The notes under the pieces were generated by a model. The model was not told where the DNA came from. It did no database searches and was given only the letters and a program-made list of their open reading frames with translations. This document shows, piece after piece, positions 18,444 to 27,245 of a stretch of 64,000 nucleotides of DNA (the stretch's first letter is position 1; the number at the start of each line of letters is the position of its first letter). The position numbers were made by a program, and so were the translations under genes. Source of the DNA: Planctomycetota bacterium (lineage in GTDB: Bacteria > Planctomycetota > JAJSAM01). The stretch lies in the NCBI GenBank assembly GCA_024274785.1, contig JAJSAM010000039.1, forward strand, positions 50,558-114,557, given 5' to 3'.

Positions 18444-19427
18444 ATGCGGGTTGAGGTCCTCACCGAGGATCCGTCCGGGCCCAGCGTCCGGCACCGGTGG
18501 ACGCTGGCTGCGCCGCGTCTCGCCGCCTACTGGATCGAGGTCGGGATTCTGCCGGTGGAGCCGGCCGAAGTTCGTGCGGAGACCTTCGAGCGCGCCGCCG
18601 ACGCGGACCTCGTGGTGATCCATCGCAAGCTCTTCCGCTTTCCCGATCTCCACCGCCTCATGCGCGTATGCCGGGGCCGGCTCGTCTTTGATCTCGACGA
18701 CGCGGTGATGGTTCGGCAGAGCGGCCGGAAGCGGCAGGGTTCGTTCTTCCGCTCGATCCGCTTTCTCCGGACGCTGCGCCGATCGCACCTCTTCCTCGCC
18801 GGCAACAAGTACCTGAGGAGCCGGGCGCCCGGTCGGATGCGAACCTTTCTCCGGCCGACTCCGGTCGAACTCGATAACTACGCCATGAGGGATGAGTGGC
18901 CGGAGCGGGGCACGGTCATCGGCTGGATCGGCACCGAGTCGACGCGGATGTACCTGGACGCCATCGCCCCCAATCTCGCGGAACTCTGCGCGGCCCGCGG
19001 CGACCTCGTCTTCCACCTGATCGGTCCCGAGCCCGGTAACTGGCCGGGGGTCAACGTGATCCACGTTCCCTGGTCCGAAAAGGGGGAGGCCGCTGCGCTG
19101 CGCCGGTTCGATGTCGGTATTCTTCCCTTGCCCGACGACCCGTGGACGCGGGGCAAGTGTTCGTTCAAGGCGCTGCAGTACATGGCGGCCGGCGTGCCCG
19201 CGGTCGTCTCACCGGTCGGGATGAACCGGGACGTGGTCGAGGACGGAGTGACGGGGTTTCACGCCGATGACCCCGGGGCCTGGGTCGCGCGTCTGACCGG
19301 TCTGCTCGACGATCGCGATCTTCGCCGGTCGATGGGGTGGGCCGGACGCGAACGCGCGGCGGAGCATTACTCCCACGAAGCCCTGACCGGTCCGCTCGCC
19401 GGCGTGTTGCGGAGAACGGCGCGTTGA
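18444..19427 (+). CDS. Glycosyltransferase, GT4-like
   Basis: 327 residues. The fold is GT-B: an N-terminal domain with DADLVVIHRKLF and RLVFDLDDAVMV, where the FDLDDA element recurs in GT4 enzymes. A C-terminal domain has VIGWIGTESTRMYLDAI, FDVGILPLPDDPWTRGKCSFKALQ, then MAAGVPAVVSPVGMN and DGVTGF. The K-x2-Q-Y element replaces the usual E-x7-E. The sugar donor cannot be predicted. It is coupled to the GT2 gene by a TTGA overlap, so the two probably act in one glycan pathway. Start ATG 18444 follows GGTGA. Confidence 0.85.
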   Translation: MRVEVLTEDPSGPSVRHRWTLAAPRLAAYWIEVGILPVEPAEVRAETFERAADADLVVIHRKLFRFPDLHRLMRVCRGRLVFDLDDAVMVRQSGRKRQGSFFRSIRFLRTLRRSHLFLAGNKYLRSRAPGRMRTFLRPTPVELDNYAMRDEWPERGTVIGWIGTESTRMYLDAIAPNLAELCAARGDLVFHLIGPEPGNWPGVNVIHVPWSEKGEAAALRRFDVGILPLPDDPWTRGKCSFKALQYMAAGVPAVVSPVGMNRDVVEDGVTGFHADDPGAWVARLTGLLDDRDLRRSMGWAGRERAAEHYSHEALTGPLAGVLRRTAR

Positions 19428-20377
19428 GTGGTCCGCGGGTCCGGGCGTGCATCGTCTCCTACCGCGCTCCGCACCAGGCGGCGGTGGCCTGCCGCTCTGC
19501 CGCGGACGCCGGTGCGGAAGTGGTGCTCGTCAACAATTTCGCCGCAGACGGGACGGTCGAGGCGGTGCGGGAATCCTGCCCCGGCGCCGTGATCCACGAA
19601 CCGGAGCGAAACCTCGGCTTCGGCGCCGGTTCGAACCTGGCCGCGGACGGCGCCGCCAGGGAGTTCCTGCTTTTTCTCAATCCCGACGCGACGCTCTCCG
19701 TCGAATCTCTCGATACCCTGGTCGCGCACCTCGATGAACAGCCCGGCGTGGGCATGGTCGGCCCCGCGCTCCGCTTTCCGGACGGCTCGCATCAACCCTC
19801 GGTACGGCGCGATCCCGGCCCGGCGGCGATCCTCCACCAGTACACCGCCTGGGGTTACCTGTTCTTCCGGGCCGCCTACCGGGAGTACCGCTCCCCGGAA
19901 CACACGGCCGGCCCGGTGGCAGTTCTGATGGGCAGCGCCCTGCTGGTGCGCCGCTCGCTCTTTGCCGATCTCGGCGGCTTCGACGAGCGGTACTTCATGT
20001 ACTACGAGGAAGCTGACCTCTGCCGGCGCGTTCGCGAGCGGGGGGACGAGGTCGTCTATGTTCCCGGGGCCGTGGCCATTCACGAGGGCGGCGTGAGCGC
20101 GAGGCGGGGCCCGTCCCGGCTTGCCGCGATGCGCCTCGTCTCCGCGCAACGCTACGTCCGGAACTTCGGGAGCACTCCCGGGTGGGTGCTCTTCAAGCTG
20201 GCGTTCCTGCTCGGCTACCCGATCCGCGTGGCGCTCGATCTTCTCCGGGATACCGCCTACGTGTTCGCCTACACGCTCCTTCCGGGTCGCCGGGAAAAGG
20301 CGCGAAAGAAGGGACGGGAGGCGCTCATTGCGCTGCGGCTTCTGACCGTGGACCTGTGGCGCGTGCTCAGCGCCTGA
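19424..20377 (+). CDS. Glycosyltransferase family 2 (rhamnosyltransferase-like)
   Basis: 317 residues, GT-A fold. Motifs are CIVSYRAPHQAAVACRS at the start, VVLVNNFAADGTVEAV, ERNLGFGAGSNLAADGA, the DxD-like FLNPDATLS, MVGPALRFPDGS, and GGFDERYFMYYEEADLCRR with the catalytic-base region, as in O-antigen and exopolysaccharide rhamnosyltransferases. A C-terminal hydrophobic segment (about 262-290) suggests membrane association. The start is TTG 19424, overlapping the upstream TGA; no other start fits the short N-terminus. Its last 11 bases overlap the convergent gene at 20367. Confidence 0.87.
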   Translation: MSGPRVRACIVSYRAPHQAAVACRSAADAGAEVVLVNNFAADGTVEAVRESCPGAVIHEPERNLGFGAGSNLAADGAAREFLLFLNPDATLSVESLDTLVAHLDEQPGVGMVGPALRFPDGSHQPSVRRDPGPAAILHQYTAWGYLFFRAAYREYRSPEHTAGPVAVLMGSALLVRRSLFADLGGFDERYFMYYEEADLCRRVRERGDEVVYVPGAVAIHEGGVSARRGPSRLAAMRLVSAQRYVRNFGSTPGWVLFKLAFLLGYPIRVALDLLRDTAYVFAYTLLPGRREKARKKGREALIALRLLTVDLWRVLSA

Positions 20378-21368
20378 ACGAATGAGCCGTTTTCCGGAAA
20401 GGCTCGAGGAAACCGGGGTCGGCGTTTCTGAGTCCCATGCCCTGCAGCAGGTAGTAGGAGTCGTCGGTGAACAGCATCACCTGGTAGAGGATGAGCAGCC
20501 GGCCGGTGGTGGCGTGTTTGGCTTTCGCCGTGATCTCGTAGCCGGAGAGCCCGTCGATGGTGACTTCCTTCACGGCCTCGACCTCGATCTCCTTCAGCGT
20601 GGCGGTCTTCGCCAGGCGCTCGGTGGCGAATTTCTTCCGGTCGGTCGATGCGACGGCGGCGGCGGCCTTGCCGGCGACGAAGAGCGGGTCTCCCGCATCG
20701 GCGATCGGGTATCTCCCGGTGCGCGTCAGCATGATCACCTTCTGGACCACCTCTGCGAACTTGAGCGGGTCGGCGGGGGTGATCCGGAACGGCACGCCCT
20801 CGAGTTTCTCCGCCGCGAGGCCGCTCGGAGCCGCACCGGAGTTCTCCTCCCGGGCGTTTCCGAAGTCGGCGCCCCGCGCCCCGAACTTCGCGGTCAGCAG
20901 TGCGTCTTTCAGCAGCCGGGAGACCGTGCCCTCCCTCTCCTTCGGAAACGTGGCGACGATCAGTGCGGTCCGGCCGCTGTCACCGAACACGAGCATCCAC
21001 TTCCGGTAGGCCACGCCCCCGGAATCCTGGGAGATCCCGAGGAGAAGACCCTGCCTGCGGTCGATCTCCATCCGCTGGCGTGAGAGCACGGTCATGCTCT
21101 TCTTCTTCATCCGCTCGTCGGTCATACCGACGATGAACGGTCCGATTCCGCCCCGCAGCACCGAGACCATGATGGAGGCTGCGACCTTCGGATTCTCGAA
21201 GCCCGTGAAGTTTTTCGCTTCCCGGAAATCGCGTGGAGGAATCAGACTGACGTCGGTGCCGGCGATGCGTTTGCGTCCGGCTTCCTGCGCCACGGCTGTG
21301 GGCAGGGGCGCCAGGGAAGCGGCCAGGAAGACGGGCAGGACGGCGGCGGTGAGGATGATCGTTCTCAT
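20367..21368 (-). CDS. Secreted protein with two PsbP-like halves, unknown function
   Basis: 333 residues. Signal peptide 1-27 (ending TAVAQ). The first half opens GTDVSLIPPRDFREA and contains a strand-rich segment SIMVSVLRGG, SMTVLSRQRMEI, GLLLGIS and WMLVFGDSGRTALIVATFP. The second half has LSGYEITAKAKHATTGRLLILYQ and DSYYLLQGMG and ends HSFRR, as in the related secreted proteins at 16968, 51700 and 61374. I do not recognise a named family beyond this PsbP/MogI-like layout, and no catalytic residues stand out. It overlaps the end of the convergent GT2 gene by 11 bases. Confidence 0.75.
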   Translation of the reverse strand: MRTIILTAAVLPVFLAASLAPLPTAVAQEAGRKRIAGTDVSLIPPRDFREAKNFTGFENPKVAASIMVSVLRGGIGPFIVGMTDERMKKKSMTVLSRQRMEIDRRQGLLLGISQDSGGVAYRKWMLVFGDSGRTALIVATFPKEREGTVSRLLKDALLTAKFGARGADFGNAREENSGAAPSGLAAEKLEGVPFRITPADPLKFAEVVQKVIMLTRTGRYPIADAGDPLFVAGKAAAAVASTDRKKFATERLAKTATLKEIEVEAVKEVTIDGLSGYEITAKAKHATTGRLLILYQVMLFTDDSYYLLQGMGLRNADPGFLEPFRKTAHSFRR

Positions 21369-21417
21369 GGGGTGAAGATCATCCTCGCCGCGGATGTGGT
21401 GAGCCAGAGAAACTTCT

Positions 21418-22272
21418 CTATTCCAGCGGGACGAACGTGAACAGGCCGGTTCCGAGGATGTCCTCGAAGATCCCCGAGTAGACGAAGAAGTCCGCGCCGA
21501 GGTATCCGCCGATGGTGAGGGTGTCGGCCGGATCCTCGAAGGTCAGCTCGCCCTCGTAATAGCCGACCTCGACATCGACCAGGTCGAGGTAGCCTCCGGT
21601 GATCGGCCAGACGTTGGCGCCCGGGTCGATCTCGCCCTCGAGGTCGTCGGTGAGGTAGCTGCCGGGGCCGGGGACGACGTCGCCCAGGCTGTCGAAGACC
21701 ACTTCGCCGAGGTAGAAGAGCTCCCGTGTGTTGGCATCGGAGAACTCCATGGTGTGAGCGCCGGCTACCATGTCCACACCGAAGCCGTCGGTCAGGGCGA
21801 GCGAGCATTCACCGAACGTGTCCGAGCTCGTGCTGAACGTTCCTTCGAGGAAGCCATCCTCCGTCAGGAAGAAGGTCCCTTCGACGGTGTCCACCAGCTC
21901 GCCGGAGCCGGGGTCGAAGGTGTCGTACACGAAACTCCACTCGTCGAGTCCTTCTTCCACGAAGTCGCCGTTCCCGATCTCGAGACCACCGCTCTCCGCC
22001 CCCCAGATGATCACCGCGAAGCCGAGTTCATCCTCGGGGATCTCCTGGTCGGCGTCGATCTCGATCGAAATCGTGTAGTCGCCGTGCTGGTCGGAGAAGG
22101 TCCCGGTCCAGATTCCGACCAGATCCACCCCCGGATTCGGGACCATGATCTCGATGGGGGGAAACCCCGCTCCTCCACCCCCGCCTCCGCCCCCGCCACA
22201 GCCGGCCAGAACGAGAAGGAGCGGAACCAGGAGCGCCGCGCCGAGTTTTGAACCTGTCCGGATGGTTTTCAT
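21418..22272 (-). CDS. Polyglycine lipoprotein of unknown function
   Basis: 284 residues. Signal peptide with lipobox LAGC (Cys at about residue 24) followed immediately by nine glycines. The mature part is acidic and beta-rich (GIWTGTFSDQHGDYTISIEID, VEGTFFLTEDGFLEGTFS, LTIGGYLGADFFVYSG), like a lipocalin- or jelly-roll-type extracellular domain. Only one Cys remains after the lipobox. ATG 22272 has an excellent AGGAGGG site. It is divergent from the polyglycine metalloprotease lipoprotein at 22475, with TACGAT- and TAGAAT-like boxes in the 202-base gap. Stop is TAG. Confidence 0.8.
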   Translation of the reverse strand: MKTIRTGSKLGAALLVPLLLVLAGCGGGGGGGGGAGFPPIEIMVPNPGVDLVGIWTGTFSDQHGDYTISIEIDADQEIPEDELGFAVIIWGAESGGLEIGNGDFVEEGLDEWSFVYDTFDPGSGELVDTVEGTFFLTEDGFLEGTFSTSSDTFGECSLALTDGFGVDMVAGAHTMEFSDANTRELFYLGEVVFDSLGDVVPGPGSYLTDDLEGEIDPGANVWPITGGYLDLVDVEVGYYEGELTFEDPADTLTIGGYLGADFFVYSGIFEDILGTGLFTFVPLE

Positions 22273-22474
22273 GATGCTCCCTCCTGTACCCCGCAGGAAC
22301 AGCAAGCGGCGTGCCTTGATCGTAGCCAAAGCGTACCCCGGGCGCCGCATGGTTCCCGGCAGCCGCCTGATCCCGTGGGAAACGGCGGTGTCCCCTGAAC
22401 AGGACACCGGGAAAGTGGACCATCCGGTTAGAATCGAGAGTGTCGGGGCGAAGTTGCGGTCCGAGGTGAATGAG

Positions 22475-23644
22475 ATGGTTCGAGGTGGTTTTCTGGTTCT
22501 GATCTGTTCGCTGGCGCTGGCCTGCGGCGGCGGTGGCGGTGGCGGCAGTGCTCCGGTCATTCCTCCGGACATCGGCATTCCGGATCCGGACCCCGACCCG
22601 GACCCGGACCCGAGTCCGCCACGCCCCGAGTTCATCGAGGACATCGTGTTTGATCAGACGGTGCCGATCGACTTCGGGACGAGGCTTACACCTTTCATCG
22701 AGATAGCGGTGCCGAGCGACACCATCTCGATCACCGTGGAGAGTTTTCTGAGCGGCAGCTCGGTGCTCATGGGAATTCAGGATCTGACCGGTCCCGCCGG
22801 CCGCGTCTACGTTGCCGACCGCTACGGCGGGGACTACACCTACCGCGAGGAGGCGGAGATCTTCTCGGCGACGATTCCGAACACTGACATCGAAGCACTC
22901 GGAGTCTTCGCGGGGGAGTACCGGTTTCGGCTCTACGTCAGGAGTTCCTTCATCAACGGAATCCGGGTGCGGATCATTCTGGAGCGCCGGGCGGGAGCGG
23001 TCAATGAACTGGGGCAGCTACCCCTGAACGTCTGGCTGGCGGCGGGAATCCCGGTCAACGCAGGGAACGCGGCCACGGATTCGCGGCTGCAGGACGTAAT
23101 CAGGGAGATCTTCAGGCTCCTGAACCAGAACGGCGTCGAGATCACCCGCGGCGACATCGACTACTACGACATCTCGAACCCGGATTACGACAGCATCTCC
23201 ATTTCCGAATTCGATGAGCTTTGCCGGAGTTCGTCCGGCGCGAAGAAGACCCGTCTGAACCTGTTCTTCGTGCGGGAAGTTTTTGGAGACGGCGTGGTCG
23301 GTGCGTCGGCGACGGTCTCCGGGCCGAAGCGCAACGGCACGCGGAATTCCGGTGTGGCGGTGGATTACACCGGCGTCACCGGGTTCACCGGCACGAAGAC
23401 CATCGGTGGAATAGCCGCCCACGAGATCGGCCATTTCCTCGGGCTCTACCACACCGTGGAGTCGGACGGGACCCACGACATCATCGAGGACACCGCGGAG
23501 TGTCCGGCGAACGGTACGAGCAGCGAGTGTTCGATTCGAGGCGGCGGTCTCCTGATGCACTGGGAGTACCTCGGTGCCGAACTTCTCACCCCGGGGCAGG
23601 GCCTGGTGCTGCGTTCCCATCCCATCGGTGGCTCGAACGACTGA
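22475..23644 (+). CDS. Lipoprotein metzincin-type zinc metalloprotease
   Basis: 389 residues. Lipobox SLALAC followed by seven glycines and a Pro-Asp repeat linker (PDPDPDPDPDPS). Residues about 55-170 form a pre-peptidase-like beta domain. The catalytic domain contains the metzincin zinc motif AAHEIGHFLGLYH (first His at residue 316), an Asp/Cys-rich loop DTAECPANG, and a Met-turn LLMHWEY followed by LLTPGQGLVLRSHP, a combination seen in secreted bacterial proteases. It probably cleaves protein at the cell surface. ATG 22475 follows GAGGTG; an in-frame GTG at 22466 is possible. Confidence 0.85.
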   Translation: MVRGGFLVLICSLALACGGGGGGGSAPVIPPDIGIPDPDPDPDPDPSPPRPEFIEDIVFDQTVPIDFGTRLTPFIEIAVPSDTISITVESFLSGSSVLMGIQDLTGPAGRVYVADRYGGDYTYREEAEIFSATIPNTDIEALGVFAGEYRFRLYVRSSFINGIRVRIILERRAGAVNELGQLPLNVWLAAGIPVNAGNAATDSRLQDVIREIFRLLNQNGVEITRGDIDYYDISNPDYDSISISEFDELCRSSSGAKKTRLNLFFVREVFGDGVVGASATVSGPKRNGTRNSGVAVDYTGVTGFTGTKTIGGIAAHEIGHFLGLYHTVESDGTHDIIEDTAECPANGTSSECSIRGGGLLMHWEYLGAELLTPGQGLVLRSHPIGGSND

Positions 23645-23659
23645 GAAGGGGGTCTCACC

Positions 23660-24799
23660 TTGCTCGATGGACACCGGGTGAAACGGATCGTGGTGCGGAT
23701 GCCCAACTGGGTGGGGGACGTCGTCATGGCCACCCCGGCTTTGCGGGCGGTCCGCGAGACCTGGCCCCGGGCGGAGATCACGGCGCTCTGCCTGCCCTCC
23801 GGGGAGAAAATCCTGCGTGGGTCACCCCGCGTGGACCACCTCGAGGTCTACGACCGGAGCGGCAGAGATTCCGGCTTCTTCGGCATGGGGCGCATCGCCG
23901 GGCGTCTTCGGCGGCAGAACCACGACCTCGCGATTACGCTGCCGAACTCCTTCTCCTCCGCCTTGCTGTTCTGGCGCGCGAAGGTCCCTCATCGCCTGGG
24001 TACGGATTACGGGAAGCGCGGCTTCATGCTCACGGAGCGCTATCGCCCGGAGATGGACGGCAGCGGTCGCGAGCCGAAGCCCATGGTGGATCACTACGCC
24101 GACCTGCTCGAGACGATCGGCGTGGCGCGGCCGGCTCCGGACCTCGAACTCTTCGAGACCGAGAGGGGGAAGCGGCGCGCGTCCCTGGCCCTGGCCCTGC
24201 TCGGGGCGGGACCGGGTGATAAGCTGGTGGCGATCAATCCCGGCGCCTCGTTCGGTCCGACCAAGCTGTGGGAGACCGACCGTTTCGCTCGTGTGGCTGA
24301 CCTTCTCCAGGAGGAGCATGGCCTGAAACCGGTCCTCCTCGGCGGCCCGGGTGAGGAGGGGATGCTCTACCAGATCCAGCGGAAGATGCGGACTCCGGCG
24401 CTCTCCACCGCGGATGACCTGCTCGACCTCGACGCGCTGAAGACGGCCGTCCGGCTATGTTCGCTGATGGTGACCACGGACGCCGGGCCGCGCCACTACG
24501 CCGTGGCGATGGATGTGCCCGTCGTCGTCCTGATGGGCCCGACCGATCCCCGTTACACCCGGTCGAGCCTCGAGAAGACCACCGTGTTGCGGGTCGATGA
24601 TCTCGATTGCTCCCCCTGCCATCGGAAAGTCTGCCCGCTGACCCACCGTCACTGCATGACCCTGATCGAGCCCGACCGGGTGGTGGCCGCCTGCGCGGAA
24701 CTGCTCGAGCGCTTCCCCGCGGTTCCCCTGACCGGCACCCTGCACCCTCATGCCGAGTCCCCGGAAGGCCTGACCTACCTCGACCCCGAAGAAGAGTGA
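23660..24799 (+). CDS. waaF: ADP-heptose--LPS heptosyltransferase II (GT9)
   Basis: 379 residues, family GT9. Motifs are VRMPNWVGDVVMATPALRAV at the N-terminus, AINPGASFGPTKLWETDRF (nucleotide-sugar and Lys region), PVLLGGPGEE, MVTTDAGPRHYAVAMDVP and VVLMGPTDPRYT, and the C-terminal Cys-rich piece LDCSPCHRKVCPLTHRHC typical of WaaF. It adds the second heptose to the inner core, using ADP-heptose as made by the hldE/gmhB cluster 14 kb upstream. Start TTG 23660 has GAAGGGGG nine bases upstream; GTG 23678 is an alternative. Confidence 0.9.
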   Translation: MLDGHRVKRIVVRMPNWVGDVVMATPALRAVRETWPRAEITALCLPSGEKILRGSPRVDHLEVYDRSGRDSGFFGMGRIAGRLRRQNHDLAITLPNSFSSALLFWRAKVPHRLGTDYGKRGFMLTERYRPEMDGSGREPKPMVDHYADLLETIGVARPAPDLELFETERGKRRASLALALLGAGPGDKLVAINPGASFGPTKLWETDRFARVADLLQEEHGLKPVLLGGPGEEGMLYQIQRKMRTPALSTADDLLDLDALKTAVRLCSLMVTTDAGPRHYAVAMDVPVVVLMGPTDPRYTRSSLEKTTVLRVDDLDCSPCHRKVCPLTHRHCMTLIEPDRVVAACAELLERFPAVPLTGTLHPHAESPEGLTYLDPEEE

Positions 24800-24810
24800 T
24801 TGCCCGGCAA

Positions 24811-24868
24811 GAAAACCGTCGCCCCCCGGCAGCCCGCCCTTCCCCCCGCCGCTCCGCCGACGGTTTTC
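24811..24868. terminator. Bidirectional terminator between convergent glycosyltransferases
   Basis: GAAAACCGTCG (24811-24821) pairs perfectly with CGACGGTTTTC (24858-24868), giving an 11-base stem with a T-run on its 3' side in both directions. The loop is 36 bases. It sits between the stops of the heptosyltransferase and the GT4 gene. Confidence 0.6.
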
Positions 24869-26010
24869 TAGCGGAACCCTCTCTCCCTCAACAACCCCAC
24901 ATAAAGTTCGTCGTGGGCCCGGACCGCCCGGTCCATGTCGTACTCGCGTCGCAGGCGCGACAGGCCCGCCCGGCCCATCGCCTTCGCCCGGTCGGGATCG
25001 CAGAGGAGGCGGATCAGGGCGGTGGCCAGGGCTTCCGGATCTTTCGGTGGAACGAGCAGGCCGGTCTCGCCGTCGCGCACCACCTCGGGGATGGCGCCCC
25101 GGCGCGTGCCCACCACCGGCAGGCCGGCGTTCATGGCCTCGAGCAGCACCAGGCCGAATCCCTCCCAGTGCGAAGGAAGGACGAGCAGGTCGGATCCGTT
25201 GAGGATCTCCGGCACGTCCCGGCGGAAACCGAGGAACCGGACCGCCTCGGTGAGATCCAGCCGGCGCACGATCTCCTCCAGCAGGCGGCGCTGGTCTCCA
25301 CGACCGACGAGGAGGAAGCGGGCCGAAGGCTGAGCATCCCGGATGAGGGAGGCCGCCCGCAGAAGATCGTCCACACCCTTGCGGCGGGTCAGGCTGCCGA
25401 CCATCGTCACCAGCTTCGCATCCGGATCGAGCCCCAGTGCGCTGCGGAGCCCGTTCGGCCCGCGGTCCGGCAGTCCTTTCCGCGGTGGAAAGCCGTAGGG
25501 GATATGCAACAGGCGGGCATCGTCGAGGTGAAGGGTGCGTTTCAGCAGGTTTCTCACCGCGGTGGAGATCGTGACCACCCGGTCGAAGGATCCCGCGAAC
25601 CGGCGTGCGACAAAGGCCCCGGTCAGCGTTGAGAGCTTCTCCTCTTCGATGTGCTTCGTCGTGACCATCGCGGGCACTCGCGAGAACCTCGAGAGGATTC
25701 CGCCCACCAGGTCCGCGTCGAAGCTGTGCGTGTGCACGATGTGGGGGCGAAATCCCCGGAGTTCCCCGAGGGCGCGCGCCACCACGTCGGGCTCGATGGG
25801 CGAGTGCATCCGGAGTCGGGAGGTCGGCATGCCGGCCGCGCGATACTCACTCTCCAGCTCACCCCGGCCGCGAAGGAAGGCCACGCGCACGTCGTAGCGT
25901 TCCCGCGGCAGCCGGGAGAGCACGGCGAGCATCTGCGCCTCCGCCCCCTGGACATCCAGGGTGTCGAGGAACTGGAGGACTCGAACTCGCGTCCGCCTGG
26001 TATGGATCAT
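24868..26010 (-). CDS. Glycosyltransferase family 4
   Basis: 380 residues, GT-B fold. It starts RVLQFLDTLDVQGAEAQML (the donor-domain glycine loop), with HIVHTHSFDADLVGGIL, VTTKHIEEEK, HIPYGFPPRKG, MVGSLTRRKGVDDLLRA and the E-x7-E motif in HWEGFGLVLLEAMNAGLPVVG, then DGETGLLVPP. It is likely an envelope-glycan transferase that acts with the neighbouring GT genes. Upstream, the 166-base gap to the divergent MoxR gene holds a TATACC box on this strand and a GGTGATCACC palindrome (26046-26055). Stop is TAG within the bidirectional hairpin. Confidence 0.88.
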   Translation of the reverse strand: MIHTRRTRVRVLQFLDTLDVQGAEAQMLAVLSRLPRERYDVRVAFLRGRGELESEYRAAGMPTSRLRMHSPIEPDVVARALGELRGFRPHIVHTHSFDADLVGGILSRFSRVPAMVTTKHIEEEKLSTLTGAFVARRFAGSFDRVVTISTAVRNLLKRTLHLDDARLLHIPYGFPPRKGLPDRGPNGLRSALGLDPDAKLVTMVGSLTRRKGVDDLLRAASLIRDAQPSARFLLVGRGDQRRLLEEIVRRLDLTEAVRFLGFRRDVPEILNGSDLLVLPSHWEGFGLVLLEAMNAGLPVVGTRRGAIPEVVRDGETGLLVPPKDPEALATALIRLLCDPDRAKAMGRAGLSRLRREYDMDRAVRAHDELYVGLLRERGFR

Positions 26011-26176
26011 GTGCGCTTACATCGGGAAGGTATACGGTATCCCCGGTGATCACCGTTTTGCAATGATCGGGAACCCATCGGGATCGCATCCCCTTCGCCG
26101 GATTACCTTCGTGAGGTACGCTCTTGCCCGCATCCTCGTAGGACGGAGAGAGAAAGATCCGCAAAAAGGCCATGGC

Positions 26177-27244
26177 ATGGTGAGTACGACGAAGATGGAT
26201 ATCGATCCTCGGGAAGTGCGGGAGTTCGCGGACAAGGCGGACCGGATCCGCAGTGAACTCGGCAAGCGGATCGTCGGCCTGACCGACGTGATCGAGGACC
26301 TCCTGACCGCCCTGCTCGCGGGCGGCCACGGTCTCCTGATCGGCGTGCCGGGCCTGGCGAAGACACTCCTGATCCAGAGTCTTGCGGACCTGCTGCAACT
26401 CGACTTTCGCCGGATCCAGTTCACGCCGGACCTGATGCCCTCCGACATCGTCGGCACCGAGGTCATCGTTCAGGACACCGAGACGGGCGAGCGCGAGTTC
26501 AAGTTCATGAAGGGCCCGATCTTCGCCCACGTGGTCCTGGCCGACGAAATCAACCGCACGCCGCCGAAGACCCAGGCCGCCCTGATGGAGGCCATGGAGG
26601 AGAGGCAGGTCACTTCGGTGGGCGAGCGTTACGCCCTCGAGCCCCCGTTCTTCGTCCTGGCCACCCAGAACCCCATCGAGCAGGAGGGGACGTACCCCCT
26701 GCCCGCGGCGCAGCTCGACCGGTTCCTCTTCAACATCTGGCTTGATTACCCGGAGCACGATCTCGAAAAGCGCATCGTCCGTATGACGACCACTCGCAAA
26801 CAGGTGGAGCTGAGTCCTATCCTCTCCCGCGACGAGATCCTGGCCCTGCTCTCCCTGGTCCGCAAGGTGGCGGCGCCGCAGGAGGTCATGAGCTACGCTG
26901 TGGACCTCGCTCGCCGCAGCCGTCCGAGGCACCCCGGCGCGCACGACTTCGTCAAGGAGTGGCTCTCCTGGGGCGGCGGCCCCCGGGCTGCGCAGGCGTT
27001 GGTGGTGGGCGGAAAAGCCCGCGCGCTGCTCGATGGCCGCAGCGAGGTTACCCCGACCGACATCCGCGCGGTGGTGAAGCCGGTGTTCCGGCACCGGATC
27101 ATCCTGAACTTCCAGGCCGAGGCCGACGGACTCAACGCGGAAGACCTGATCCATCGACTCGTCGCCGAGACTCCCGCCCCGGATCGCAGCGCCGCCCCGA
27201 AAAAGCAGCGGTCCGTCTTCTCCCGGCTTCTCGGTAAGAAGTGA
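26177..27244 (+). CDS. MoxR-family AAA+ ATPase
   Basis: 355 residues, the usual MoxR length. Walker A is GVPGLAKTLLIQ, Walker B VVLADEINRTPPK, then EAMEERQVT, and sensor-1/arginine-finger region LATQNPIEQEGTYPLPAAQLDRFLF. The C-terminal lid is AAA_lid_2 (about 240-330). MoxR ATPases act as chaperones that mature a partner complex, usually with VWA-domain proteins encoded nearby; here there is none, and the ALP-superfamily genes follow after one base. I chose ATG 26177 (AAAAAGG upstream); ATG 26195 is possible. Confidence 0.92.
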   Translation: MVSTTKMDIDPREVREFADKADRIRSELGKRIVGLTDVIEDLLTALLAGGHGLLIGVPGLAKTLLIQSLADLLQLDFRRIQFTPDLMPSDIVGTEVIVQDTETGEREFKFMKGPIFAHVVLADEINRTPPKTQAALMEAMEERQVTSVGERYALEPPFFVLATQNPIEQEGTYPLPAAQLDRFLFNIWLDYPEHDLEKRIVRMTTTRKQVELSPILSRDEILALLSLVRKVAAPQEVMSYAVDLARRSRPRHPGAHDFVKEWLSWGGGPRAAQALVVGGKARALLDGRSEVTPTDIRAVVKPVFRHRIILNFQAEADGLNAEDLIHRLVAETPAPDRSAAPKKQRSVFSRLLGKK

Positions 27245-27245
27245 A

